Part shown: piece after piece, positions 9,128 to 18,527 of the stretch
Numbering within the stretch: the first letter of the stretch is position 1
Layout of the letters: every line of letters starts with the position of its first letter
Source of the DNA: Chara braunii
Taxonomy: Eukaryota; Streptophyta; Charophyceae; Charales; Characeae
Direction: 5' to 3'
Length of the DNA stretch: 26,138 nucleotides
Assembly (NCBI GenBank): GCA_003427395.1
Contig: BFEA01000025.1
Coordinates: 570,760 to 596,897 of the forward strand
Program-made: the position numbers and the translations under genes
Notes under the pieces: model-generated
The model's database searches: none
What the model was told of the DNA's origin: nothing
What the model saw: the letters and a program-made list of their open reading frames with translations, nothing else

Positions 9128-10554
9128 AACCCTTTCCTGACTTCCACGTTGTCGTCCACCTCCTTCCCCGACTTCGACCTCTTCCCGGAAGACTCTCCGG
9201 TTCTTCGCCGTGTCGAGAACTCTTTGGGCATATCATCCCCACCTCCAACCCTTTTCCTCTTCTCAACGGAACCGCGCTCTTTTGTCGTCGACGTCCGAGC
9301 ACTCCCTCCTTCCTTTCTTTGCCTTTTCAGGGCCGCTACGCCCTCCCGCTCCTCCTCACCTGGCAAGTTGCGGTTGCCTCCCGATTAAGTCATCTCTGGC
9401 AAGATCCCTCGAGTCGCCCCCAACTCGAGTAGCTCCTCGTCACCAGCGACGTTCCCACCTGCTTCCCGATGTGGGCTCGCCTCAGTCTGCAGATGTGTAG
9501 GAGCAGGGCGGACCGACCGAGTCGTCTCGTATCCCCCACACACCTCTCGAACTTGCGAGTCACCCGGTCGATCGCCCATCGACAACTCGGCCACCTTCTT
9601 GCCACGAACGAACTCACCGATCCTTTCTACGAGGCGTCGGGGAGGCGTCGATCCCGAGGCCTATTCCAACCGTTCGCTAATGCTGCCTCCAACCGACGTC
9701 TGAATTGGCGATTCCCCTAGCAAACCTTGGCGTCGAGATCCCTGCAAGCCTGGTTTCAAAGGCGCATGCACACGCTCGTCCTCGGAGTCGTCCCACATGC
9801 CCACAGTCGGATCAGGAGGCGTACCTGGCAGTCCACCCTCCCCTCCCACACGTCCGCCAAAACTGTCTCCTCGCGCGAACCCAATAGGACGACGTATCGA
9901 TGTCCCATGGTTGACGTCCATGCTACTGCCAGGGTCTACTGAAGCCGCCCAAACCTCGAGGAAGTCTTTCACGTGAACGACTTCATCGTGGCCTGGCGAC
10001 AAAGGGACAAAGAAGGGTAAAGCCATCGCACCCGCGCCATACCCCCCGAACATCTTCCCAGCAACCTTGCATCCTTTTGCGTGTTCGTCGACGGAACCAT
10101 TACTTCTGTAAAGCTTCCGCAAGGTAAACTTGAAAATGTCGTCGCCTTCATCCGCTCACTCAACGATGGACCCTGCGAGACGCGTCGTATCTCCACGACC
10201 AGCGACGAACAAGACCAGCCCACATCGTGGTTTCGACGGGTTGGAGGCGTCCTAGCAGGCCCAGTCCAAATGCCAAACACGCTTGCTGTAGTCGCACCAC
10301 AAGTTTTGAGCCCCTAGTTGTTCCTCCCCACCGACACCACCCCGACTCGTAGCCATGACCGGTGTCGACGTTGTCCTTCGAGGCTCCTCCCCACGTGGGG
10401 CGGAACCACCAGCGGAGTGGGTTTCTCTGTGAGTAGCCATTCCCTGAAACACGTGAAGCAATTGAACACACATCCACTCAGGACACTCAGAACACACAAG
10501 ACGGAGCGATTGAAAACTCGAGCATGTCCTAACATCAACGTCGACCCACAGCAC
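9128..10554 (-). pseudogene. N-terminal and linker part of the ParB/methyltransferase-like relic
   Basis: From a Met codon at 10554 the frame runs through a Gly/Ser/Thr/Arg-rich stretch to GAQNLWCDYSKRVWHLDWAC near 10260-10315. With its Cys, His and Trp this might be a damaged BED-like zinc finger, but the expected CxxC is not intact. It then passes TAG (10252) and TGA (10156) into DIFKFTLRKLYRSNGSVDEH and the 9661-10122 open stretch (FFVPLSPGHDEVVHVKDFLEVW). Next is TAG at 9661, an open stretch to TAA at 9385, and finally a basic, Lys/Arg/Glu-rich linker (9112-9366) ending at a frameshift near 9120. The same frame is kept from 10554 to 9112, so these are in-frame stops in one gene rather than separate genes. 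Function of this part is unknown. Confidence 0.55.
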
Positions 10555-11278
10555 CTACGAAGACCACCATCCACCTGGACCAGAAAAACGCAAAGTCCAG
10601 TGATTGTTCGATGTCAATGGACCACGGGCCTGATCGCAAAGGATGGGAACTGCCAGCTTCGGATGAATCCGAAACATGGAAAAGGCAAGACGTCACCAAA
10701 GAGAAAGGCCGGGCAATTTAACTCATCATCATCACACTTCCCTTTAGAGAACGCAAGGTCGCACACGAACACAAATTGCCGAAGGAACGTTCTCTCGGTT
10801 GTTCGACGGCGCAAAGGCACAATGGCAGGAGGTAAGACGTCCGGAGGAAATTTTGTCTATGTTAGAAAGCGATAATCATATCTATTCATTCAGAAGGACA
10901 CAAGATTGAGCCAGAAGAAAAGTCACGGCAGAAGAAGGTCATCGTGTGGTCCTGATGCATCCGTAATCGATAGGGGTATTCAATAGCAGGGCGGAATTGC
11001 GTAAGCGGATTGCGAAATGGATGATTCGGATGAATCCGAACCTGACAGCGAGGGAAGGTCGACGTTGATGGAGCGGAGGCAGGTGTGTAACCCCATTGTG
11101 GTTCGGATGCATCCGAACTTCGCAAGGGGAAGGCCGTCTTCACCCGTGTGGAAACCCGTCTTCATCCGTGTGCTTCAGATTCATCTGAACTTGTTTTTGG
11201 TATGTTCCTTGAGCACATATTCACCGCGGCATGCTGAACGGCGATTACTAGCAATTCCTACTTCATGCTCTCGACTCG

Positions 11279-11298
11279 TAGAGAGAGAGAGAGAGAGC
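11279..11298. repeat. (GA)n microsatellite
   Basis: About nine GA units lie between two palindrome copies. Confidence 0.85.
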
Positions 11299-11658
11299 GA
11301 TTCATTCTGGGTCAACCCGAGGCGGGGGTGTGCCCTTGTTGTGCTCGGACGTTTTAATGTCTTTTCATTCTAAGAACGCAGAAGTAAGAAATCTCACGGT
11401 AGAAGAAGATCGTGGGAAGGTTCGGATACATCCGAACTTGACTGGGCGGTAAGGTCAACGTCGTATATGGTCGCCATTAATATCTACCAGTGTCGAGGGG
11501 AGCAAGATCACGTCACACGTCCCCAGACCGTTGATGGAACCAAGGCAGATGTGTATCCGCGTTGCGGTTCGGATTTATCCGAACTTGACATTGTCAAGCG
11601 AAAGGTCGACTTCTTGTTCTAATAGATTATATATACATAAGATAAGGCGAACGACATA

Positions 11659-11686
11659 CGGCACGCCCTGACTGACGGGCGTGCCG
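11659..11686. repeat. Perfect 10-bp stem hairpin
   Basis: CGGCACGCCC at 11659-11668 pairs with GGGCGTGCCG at 11677-11686 around TGACTGAC. An outer AAGGC/GCCTT adds further potential pairing. It stands alone in an A/T-rich stretch. It resembles a terminator but no transcription unit is evident. Confidence 0.7.
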
Positions 11687-12172
11687 CCTTAGGCTCTATC
11701 AATCTATGATATGATATAAACAAAAGTGAGAAGTAGCGAAGGGCCTTGCTATGTCCAAAATAATGCATTGGGTGGATGCCTTGTGTGGTTAGGATGCATC
11801 CGAACTTCAAAGCGGTGTGGCGGGATCCATCCGAATTTCCCGACAAGGCAGTCGTGATATAATTCGGACCAATCCGAGGCAGATGTGTGCCGCCAGTGTG
11901 CTCGGACCCTTCAATGTCCATTTATTCGCAAAGACGCATGATCGACAGGTAGGAAAACTCATGGCGGAAGAAAATCGAGGGAAGGTCCGAACGCATCCGA
12001 ACTTGAAAGCGGGGTAACGTCGACGTTGTGTTTCCCCGCCTCTGACTGGGGTGAGGTCGTCGTTCGTATCCACCGGAGTGCGGTGTGCAAGATTACATTG
12101 CGATTCCCCTGACTGTTGGTGGATCCGTGGCAGATGTGTGTCCCCGATTTGGTTCGGGCTCTCTCGTACTGC

Positions 12173-12454
12173 AAAGTTCGGATGAATCCGATGTACAACA
12201 GGGGAACACCGGGAACTCGGATGGACAGACCATGACGTCCTTCCCCCGGTTTCAGGTTCGGCTTAATCCGAAGCACATCGGCGAATTTCGGATTTATCCG
12301 AACCACACCGACGAAGTCGACCCCACGGGTGGGGTCGACACCGTCGGTGCGAACCTGAAACAGGGGGAAGGACGCCATGGTCTGTCGTCGCCATACCAAC
12401 CATCCGAGCTGCCGGCGTTCCCCGACTGTACTTCGGATTCATCCGAACTTCACA
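12173..12454. repeat. 280-bp fold-back containing TTCGGATNNATCCGAA copies
   Basis: The inner stem CACCGACG..GTCGACCCCA (12306-12325) pairs with TGGGGTCGAC..CGTCGGTG (12330-12349) around CGGG. Further out, CCTTCCCCCGGTTTCAGGTTCG (about 12239-12260) pairs with 12350-12371, then ACAGACCATG with CATGGTCTGT, and CTCGGATGG with CCATCCGAG. GGGGAAC pairs with GTTCCCC, and finally the palindrome copies at 12177 and 12432 pair with each other. The left arm carries two extra palindromes (12257 and 12287) absent from the right arm; the right arm has about 12 extra bases near 12390. Apparent reading frames on both strands are by-products. Confidence 0.8.
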
Positions 12455-13515
12455 TGGGGGTGTCGTCGTCCTTGTGATTTTAAGACGGGTGTGGCTCGGA
12501 TGCATCCGAATTTGACACGGGTGGTCTGGATACGTTCGACTACCAGAGGATGGTGTCGACACAGTGTTTTTTTGTCGTTCCAGTTGATCCGACCGCGTGT
12601 CGTCGACAAGACCCTGTGAGCTTCGGATCAATCCGAACTTGACAGCGTGTGTTCCGGATGTCCTGTTGTTGCCGTTCGGGTTGATCCGAACCTTCGATAT
12701 GAACGCAGTTTTTCGTTCGAGGCTTTTGTCTCGATTGACGTCTTCATTGATTGGTTTGTTAAATGTTCACTCGTGCATTCGACTGACCTCCGCGCTGGGG
12801 AGCAAAACAAGTGCACGGTCGCACACTTTTGGTCCTGAAACCCTCTCTTGCGATGATCGAAACACGCCAAAACAAAACGATTCTTGCCTTCATGACATAC
12901 ATGAGTTGCCGTCCTCGCCCGTGACCACGTCAGCGAAGGTCTCTCTCATTCTCTTGCGACGATTGGCTGACGGGTAGTTTGATAGGGTATAATGAACGGG
13001 TCATGTTACATGACAGACTGATGATGGTCATGCACGTGTCAGGGACACTGGGGAACAAAGACGAGACTTCACAACAAATGTGCATGAATGAACACTTCGA
13101 CTTTTCAAAACACAAGGAAGACCACCATCCATGGAATGGATAATAGGGTGGCATGCGTCCATTGAAATAACCGAGATCACGATCAAGGAAGACAACGCGA
13201 TGACAAAGAGAAGATTCTTCTGCCACGTGTCGAGGTGATTAGAGGGGAAACACAGAAAGTTCGATCCCCGTGTGTGAAAATGGTAAACACTGACGAAGAC
13301 AGGAGAAAACCCAGGAAAATATGTGTGAACAAGAAACAGACAAATGAGAATGTTGAAAAATGAAAAAGGACGAAAAAGACGAATGAACAAATCGACGAGA
13401 CGCACGTAAAAATTAAAGAGAGAAATCCGAACGAAAGAAACAACGAAATTTGCCAAGAAAAAGAGCACGCTGGAAGCGCGTAGTAAAACAGGGGGATCCT
13501 GTTCTCTCATACCTT

Positions 13516-13654
13516 TTCGTCTTTGTCATTCGCCTTCTTCGTCTTATCGGTTCGTCTTTGTCATTCGCCTTCTTCGTCTTATCGGTTCGTCTTTGTCATT
13601 CGCCTTCTTCCCACACCTTTTCGTCTTTGTCAATCGCCTTCTTCGTCTTATCGG
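13516..13654 (+). repeat. 35-bp tandem repeat, four units
   Basis: Units start at 13516, 13551, 13586 and 13620 with the core TTCGTCTTTGTCATTCGCCT. The first two are identical. The third has its last ten bases replaced and is 34 bp. It lies in a pyrimidine-rich tract (13.5-13.9 kb). The opposite strand is purine-rich from about 13.2 to 13.5 kb. Confidence 0.9.
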
Positions 13655-13805
13655 TTCATCCGTTCATCTTTTCCGTCCGCTTTATTTCGTTCTTCTTACT
13701 TGTCTTAACATTTTTTTTTTTGGTTTCTCTCTAGACATTGTTCGTATTTTTCTTCTTCGCATGCTGTTTCGGTCGTGTTATTTTTCCGTCTTCGTTTTCT
13801 TCGGT

Positions 13806-13935
13806 CGTTTTTTTTTTTGCGTGCGTCTATTTCGTTCTTCTTTTGCGTGAGTCTATTTCGTCGCTCGAATAGTGCGGTTCCTGCGATTGATCCGCAATAA
13901 TACGTTCTTCTTTTGCGTGCATCTCTTTCGTTGTA
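13806..13935 (+). repeat. Degenerate TTTGCGTGNRTCTATTTCGT repeats
   Basis: Three related units, TTTTGCGTGCGTCTATTTCG, TTTTGCGTGAGTCTATTTCG and TTTTGCGTGCATCTCTTTCG, start at about 13816, 13840 and 13910. The surroundings share the TTCTTC/TTCG theme with the 35-bp array. Confidence 0.7.
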
Positions 13936-13940
13936 CTCAG

Positions 13941-14488
13941 TCTCCGCCTTGATCAAATGCCCCGAACACAAGCCCCGATCACATGACCCCATCACACACC
14001 CCGATCGCACATCCGACTTACGATGCGAAATCCGCTGCAGTCGCACGTCCTGGTTCGTTGGCGACCACTCGACCCGATCAAATGCCCTGCTCACACGTCT
14101 CCATAACACGTCCTAAATATATGTGGCCACACTGATGGATGCGGGGCTCTACGGGAGACCAGAATGATAAGCCTTTCTGGCCCTTTTCTGGGTTGACAGA
14201 GAGAGAGAAAGAGAGACTCTAAGAGAGATAGAGAGAGAGAGGCAATCTCCGCCTTGATCACACGGCCCGATCACGCAGACTGATCACATGCCCCGTCACA
14301 CACCAGGATCACAAATCCAACTTACGGAGAAAAATCCCGGTTTGGTCACATGTCCCGGATCGTTGAAGACCACTCGACCCGATCAAATGCCCCGCTTGCA
14401 CGTCCCGATAACACGTTCTGAACATGTGTGTGCACGCTGATGGATGCGGGGCTCTATGCAAGCACAGAATGACAAACCTTCTTACGTT

Positions 14489-14562
<74 letters not shown>
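13941..14562 (+). repeat. Tandem duplication, about 305-bp unit ending in (GA)n
   Basis: Unit 1 begins TCTCCGCCTTGATCA at 13941 and unit 2 at 14246. Both contain GACCACTCGACCCGATCAAA, ATAACACGT and GATGCGGGGCTCTA, and end in GA microsatellites (14199-14241 and 14491-14562). Internal GATCACA-type words give a shorter period of about 15-20 bp. The second GA run goes straight into the N gap, so the true copy number may be higher. Confidence 0.85.
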
Positions 14563-14806
14563 NNNNNNNNNNNNNNNNNNNNNNNNNNNNNNNNNNNNNN
14601 NNNNNNNNNNNNNNNNNNNNNNNNNNNNNNNNNNNNNNNNNNNNNNNNNNNNNNNNNNNNNNNNNNNNNNNNNNNNNNNNNNNNNNNNNNNNNNNNNNNN
14701 NNNNNNNNNNNNNNNNNNNNNNNNNNNNNNNNNNNNNNNNNNNNNNNNNNNNNNNNNNNNNNNNNNNNNNNNNNNNNNNNNNNNNNNNNNNNNNNNNNNN
14801 NNNNNN
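14563..14806. other. Assembly gap (244 N)
   Basis: The gap sits inside a (GA)n tract, with GAGAGA on both sides, so it is an unresolved microsatellite or repeat collapse. Open frames that run through it are meaningless. Confidence 1.
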
Positions 14807-14867
14807 GAGAGAACGCACCTTTTTCTTCATTGGATTAGAAGCGTTGTGGGATGACAACGGCGTCGAC

Positions 14868-15115
14868 GACGTGGGTGCTGACCGCGACGCAGAAAATGAC
14901 GGTGCGGGTCGCGACGTAGAAAACGACGGCACGGGAGATGGCGACGCGGGAGCTGGCGACAGAAGGGATATGGCGACGCGGGAGATGGCCACAAGGGAGA
15001 TGGCGACGCGGGATATGGCGACGCGGGACATGGCGACGCGGGAGATGGCGACGCGAGGGATATGTTTGGTGACGCGGGAGATGGCGACGCGAGGGATATG
15101 TTTGGCGACGGCAAG
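14868..15115 (+). repeat. 15-bp minisatellite (GCGACGCGGGAGATG)n with a 27-bp duplication
   Basis: About nine variants of GCGACGCGGGAGATG occur between about 14955 and 15110, some with GATATG or GACATG endings. The word GCGAGGGATATGTTTGG occurs twice. Before them is a 27-bp duplication (CGCGACGCAGAAAATGACGG / CGCGACGTAGAAAACGACGG). Periods are multiples of three and one plus frame repeats Met-Ala-Thr-Arg-Glu. There is no other sign of a gene, and the opposite strand is equally open. Confidence 0.8.
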
Positions 15116-15149
15116 GGCGAATGGTGCGGGCGTGAGATTGGTTGGCTAC

Positions 15150-15645
15150 AATGTTGTGGCACAAATTTATGGAATGGCGTTGGCGTCATTCGAATGGCGG
15201 ATGCATCCGTGTGGGCCCCGAAAAGAAAGGTGGGCGGGAAAGTTTCCGCCAGCGGGTGCATGGGAGCCATTGATACAGCGCGAGCGGGCAGTTTGAACAG
15301 ACCAGTCCGCTCGAAATTACGGCCCGCCCTCCCGCAACGGGTACGGAAAGGGCGATTTCGAGATGGGACGGTCCTCGGGACCAGCAATTGCCTGCGGCTA
15401 CAGCGCAGTGGCGTAAATTTGTCCAATGGCGGTGGGGTCAATCGAATGGCGGATGCATCCCTGTGGGCCCCGAAAAAAAAAAGGTGGGCGGGAAAGTTCC
15501 CGCAAGCTGGTGTATAGTAATCGTCTATTAAGCGCGATCGGGCGGTTGGAACTGGCCTGTCCTCTCGAAATTATGGCCTCCCCTCCCGCAATGGTTGCGG
15601 AACGGGCGATTTCGAGATGGGACAGTCTGTGAAAAAATGGGCCCA
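15150..15645 (+). repeat. Tandem duplication, about 252-bp unit
   Basis: CGAATGGCGGATGCATCC starts at 15191 and again at 15443. Both copies continue through GTGGGCCCCGAAAA, GGTGGGCGGGAAAGTT, CTCGAAATTA and GGGCGATTTCGAGATGGGAC. The units differ by substitutions and small indels. A short inverted relative of the GGCGGATGCATCC..TGTGG part lies at about 15815-15838. No coding evidence. Confidence 0.85.
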
Positions 15646-16075
15646 CCTGATGACACAGCTCCCGAAGCGACTCTCCGTCGGGACGATCCTTACGGCGTCC
15701 AGCGGAAGAGGATCCCCCCCCCCCCCCTGTCCTACAACGAACGTGCCGGTTGGCCGCATGAATCGGACTGGGGTGCTGTCAACCCCATTCGCTGGTGTCA
15801 TTTGCTCTGTGTTCTACCACAGCGACGCGTCCGCCATCGCTAGAAGACGCCCGCCATCATATCGCAGGTCACAAGAGCTTTCAGGGCGTCGTTATTCCGC
15901 GCAATCGTCTATAGCTAGGGGCGCTTACGTAAACGGCACGTGACGCGTGACCTTGCGTGTGAACGCGTTCGCACTGGGCTCTTTCTACGTGCGTTTGAGG
16001 TTTTTATCGGCTCGCAGGTCAGTAACAGGCCTACGTCTTCTCATCGCCCGTCCACATCTTCTTCCTCCCTGATTT

Positions 16076-16133
16076 CCGGCTCCTCTTTTCCCATCTTCCT
16101 GAATCCGGCTCCTCTTTTCCCATCTTCCTGAAG
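16076..16133 (+). repeat. 29-bp tandem duplication
   Basis: CCGGCTCCTCTTTTCCCATC starts at 16076 and at 16105, and the two 29-bp units differ only at the last base. Flanking TCGCCCGTCCACATCTTCTT (16044) and TCGCCCGTTCACATCTTCTT (16148) form an outer direct repeat. Confidence 0.9.
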
Positions 16134-16489
16134 AGATCGAAATGCAGTCGCCCGTTCACATCTTCTTCTACCTCGTCATTTGCACACGAGTCGATCGACA
16201 CACGATCTTGACGACGCCAAAACCAATCGATATGCGACGACATATACACGTCAGTCCACGTCAGATATCTTCGCCACGCGCGTCTACTGATCAGAAGCAC
16301 AAAAGTCGCGAGCTACTGACATATGTTGACGTCATCATCTTCTGCATGACGTCAACGAATGACACTAGCTTGCGGCTTTCGCGGTCAAGATCATCGGACG
16401 CCCCCAACGAATACATCTGACACGTGGACGACGTCGCATGGCCATTGGTCTGGACGTCCTCGAGATCGCGTCCCAATCGACTTCCTGAT

Positions 16490-17312
16490 CCAGTCGTCCT
16501 GTCAACGGTCCTGAAGTCTTCCGGATGTTATGCCATCGTTGTGGTGATCCCATCATTTTATGTGCTTGTCATCGAAACGCTGCGCGCCGAACTCGTACGA
16601 CGAATGCATCCGCAATCCTTACCACTGCTTGGCGTCATTCTTCTCCTTAGCGAAACCAAATGCGCACCGCCAAGATCAATCACCCGTGTCGAACACACAA
16701 CCTGCAGTGAGGAAGCTAGTCGCCCTTGGGCGTCACACACCTTACGTGCGTTCGCAAGGTTTCGTGAAGACCCATCGCGCACATCCAGTATGAAAGGAGC
16801 ACTGACAACGAGTTCGATCTTGCCCCTTCGCGATGGGATGCTGCAGGAATGGCTGCGCTCTGAGGATGTCGTGGTTGCGCCATGGAACTTTCGATCTTGC
16901 CCCTTCGTGATGGGATGCTGCTAGAATGGTGATGCTGTGAGGATGTCGTGGTTGGGCCATGGAACTTACCGATCGGCTTGCTGATCAAGTCTGCCTATCG
17001 TGGGTCTTGTTGTCTTTCAGATCTTGTGCCGGCTGTCCCTCGTTATCCCGTACGCCTGTCATCGGAACGCTGCACGTAGAACTCTCACAACACATGAAGC
17101 TATAACCATTATCTGCAACTTGTCGAACTTCCCCAATGCGAAGACCCACCCCACACCGCCAAGATTCATCGCCCCTTGTCGCACACACAACTAGCACTGA
17201 CGAACCCACACGTCACCAGCCGTCGCACACCTCACTTGAGTTGGCAACATTGCGGGAAGACCCATCACGCACCTCGAAGATGGAAGGAGCACTGACAAGT
17301 TCCATTGCGCAC
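16490..17312. repeat. Direct duplication of about 490-bp period with internal 77-bp tandem
   Basis: The left unit (about 16555-16812) and right unit (about 17053-17300) share TGTCATCG(A/G)AACGCTGC, CACCGCCAAGAT, CACACAACT or CACACAACC, and AGACCCATC..CGCAC followed by GGAAGGAGCACTGACAA-type sequence. Between them a 77-bp tandem (16813-16889 and 16890-16966) contains CGATCTTGCCCCTTCG and GATGGGATGCTGC. An inverted relative of the 77-mer occupies about 17296-17372. No gene is supportable from 15.6 to 17.6 kb. Confidence 0.7.
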
Positions 17313-17665
17313 CCACAACATCGTCATAGTGCCGCCTTCCGTGCAGCATCCCATCGCAAACGCCAAGATTCGAATACGCCACAATCTGACGTGGCCATGG
17401 TGCTCAGCGACAACGGCGTGATCATGGGGGAACGTGGTAGGAACAGGACGGTTCCGACGTAAGGGGGTCATCGACTTCCAATCAATGAAATTGCGAATGA
17501 CAATATAAGATTTTCGTGAATCTCAGATTCGCCCTCTGCTTTTGCCGTCCTCTCAGGTTCACATTTATCCGAGCCACAACCGAACCGGAGCTAGGGACAA
17601 CACTCCTGGCTTTTGTTTGTATTTTGTTCTACCAGATGGGGGGATGCAATCATCACACAGGAAGT

Positions 17666-18527
17666 TGTCTAGCGCATCGGTCCTCGCGCGAACGAGGGCC
17701 CTCCCGGATATGTCACGCAGGAGTTAAAACAAAAACAAAGCCAGAGACAACTTAGGACGATGCATAAATAGTCCCGCGAACCGCCGAGACGGACGCGGTT
17801 GCATTGCCCCTTCGCCGCTCTAGCCGGGTGTGCCAGCTATACATCCCGTGGTCCCCTACGACAGGATAGGTTTTCGTGGGGCACAACTTACTTTCTCTGA
17901 GGGGCTGTCACCACCCACAGGGGCGTATCCCTACCGAGCTACTGACCCACATGCGAAGGCTTTTATATGCAATTGCAGAGGGAGGTCAACCGATGGCGTT
18001 TGCTCGCTCACTGGAGTATAGGTACGCTAGGTTAACGCCAAGTGGACCCGAACTTTGTCCGTTCCCGAGGGTGCTGATCTCCTCGGTACAAACGAATGTC
18101 GGTCGACTAGGACGGCCTCAACCAAACTCGAAACCCACCGTACAATCCTAGCCCCTTTTACGCACAATCAAAAAAGGTTACAACGTCCACAAATAATTAC
18201 ATTAAAGAAATCGATCTGAAGTCGATTCAATTTTGTATTCAACTTAAAGTAATATCTGGGAGAATCCAAATCATCACTTGATACATCCAATAACACGATA
18301 TCAAAACAACCCGACCACCCCGGGTCGAATTCCAAAANAANAAGCATACAATCGCCAATGAGAAGTTGACTATCGATAATAACATTGATGCAGCCGACAA
18401 GGTAGTCGGTCTGCCTTAATTTTGACTTGATGAGACGCGCTGCCTAAGTTATTCATTCCAACTAACGCCGACCTATGATTAAGCACGCATACGCCTATCT
18501 CCATACATTCTCAATCTTCCTGGATGA
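17666..18527 (-). mobile_element. LTR, left copy (3' LTR in minus orientation)
   Basis: This is a direct repeat of 25277-26138, with the same 862-bp length. On the minus strand it ends CGCTAGACA, so it shows the canonical CA end. It carries a minus-strand TATA box (17960-17967). About 32 substitutions separate it from the right copy, all within the first 570 bp on the plus strand; the remaining 290 bp are identical except where this copy has N. The other end is uncertain because the right copy runs out of the window; sequence beyond 18527 may still be LTR. Confidence 0.85.
17960..17967 (-). promoter_or_regulatory. TATA box of the left LTR
   Basis: TATAAAAG on the minus strand, conserved in both LTR copies. 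It would place the start of R roughly 30 bp further on, near 17930. Confidence 0.55.

Larger units (their letters stand above)
5266..10554 (-). pseudogene. Decayed long gene: ParB-like domain plus methyltransferase-like domain
   Basis: This is a continuous minus-strand coding relic of about 1,700 codons with no convincing introns. Long stretches stay in one frame and are separated by single lesions. Stops lie at 10252-10254, 10156-10158, 9661-9663, 9385-9387, 8345-8347, 7688-7690, 7304-7306 and 6243-6245. Frameshifts lie near 9120, 6858, 6740 and 6535, and a 13-bp tandem duplication at 8435-8460 adds another. The predicted order is: low-complexity N-terminus, Lys/Arg-rich linker, ParB-like domain, helical linker, permuted amino-methyltransferase-like domain, acidic tail, Trp-rich C-terminal segment. 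The GC-rich composition contrasts with the AT-rich flanks at 3.3-4.8 kb. It may be one copy of a dispersed multicopy family, possibly carried by a mobile element. The sequence directly shows the frame continuity and the lesions; the domain names are inference. The 5' end is uncertain. Confidence 0.7.
10658..12690. repeat. Array of about 17 palindromes TTCGGATNNATCCGAA
   Basis: Copies start at 10658, 11025, 11102, 11174, 11421, 11568, 11789, 11820, 11863, 11986, 12177, 12257, 12287, 12432, 12495, 12622 and 12675. Most have 14-16 of 16 positions matching. Variable central dinucleotides include GA, GC, AC, TT, TC, CA. The copy at 11174 is TTCAGATTCATCTGAA, with a symmetrical change in both arms. 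Flanks are also partly conserved: often AGGCAGATGTGTG and TGTGG before, ACTTGACAGCG and GGTCGACGTTG after, suggesting a longer degenerate unit. Isolated relatives occur at 5278-5293 and, shorter, at about 15198 and 15449. No gene is visible between 10.6 and 13.5 kb. Possible readings: binding sites for a dimeric protein, or a palindrome-bearing satellite. Confidence 0.85.

Noticed and set aside
10318-10875. 185-codon plus-strand frame
   Set aside because: It is antisense to the N-terminal part of the relic and has no recognisable domain.
12085-12477. 130-codon plus-strand frame
   Set aside because: It lies inside the 280-bp fold-back and palindrome array; a near-mirror frame exists on the minus strand.
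13028-13510. 160-codon minus-strand frame rich in Phe, Leu and Val that looks like membrane segments
   Set aside because: It is the translation of a purine/pyrimidine-biased low-complexity tract; no start context or domain.
13516-13654. CRISPR-like direct repeats
   Set aside because: Units abut without spacers and the context is eukaryotic; this is a minisatellite.
14309-15296. Long open frames of Arg-Glu or Ser-Leu repeats on both strands
   Set aside because: They run through the 244-N gap and a (GA)n tract; N codons are not evidence of coding.
15645-15675. Possible second hammerhead (CTGATGA followed by CGAAGC)
   Set aside because: No GAAA, no pairing stem II and no matching stem III.
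17830-18151. Short plus-strand frames repeated at 25423-25762
   Set aside because: They lie within the two LTR copies and are repeated only because the LTRs are; the element is transcribed from the other strand.
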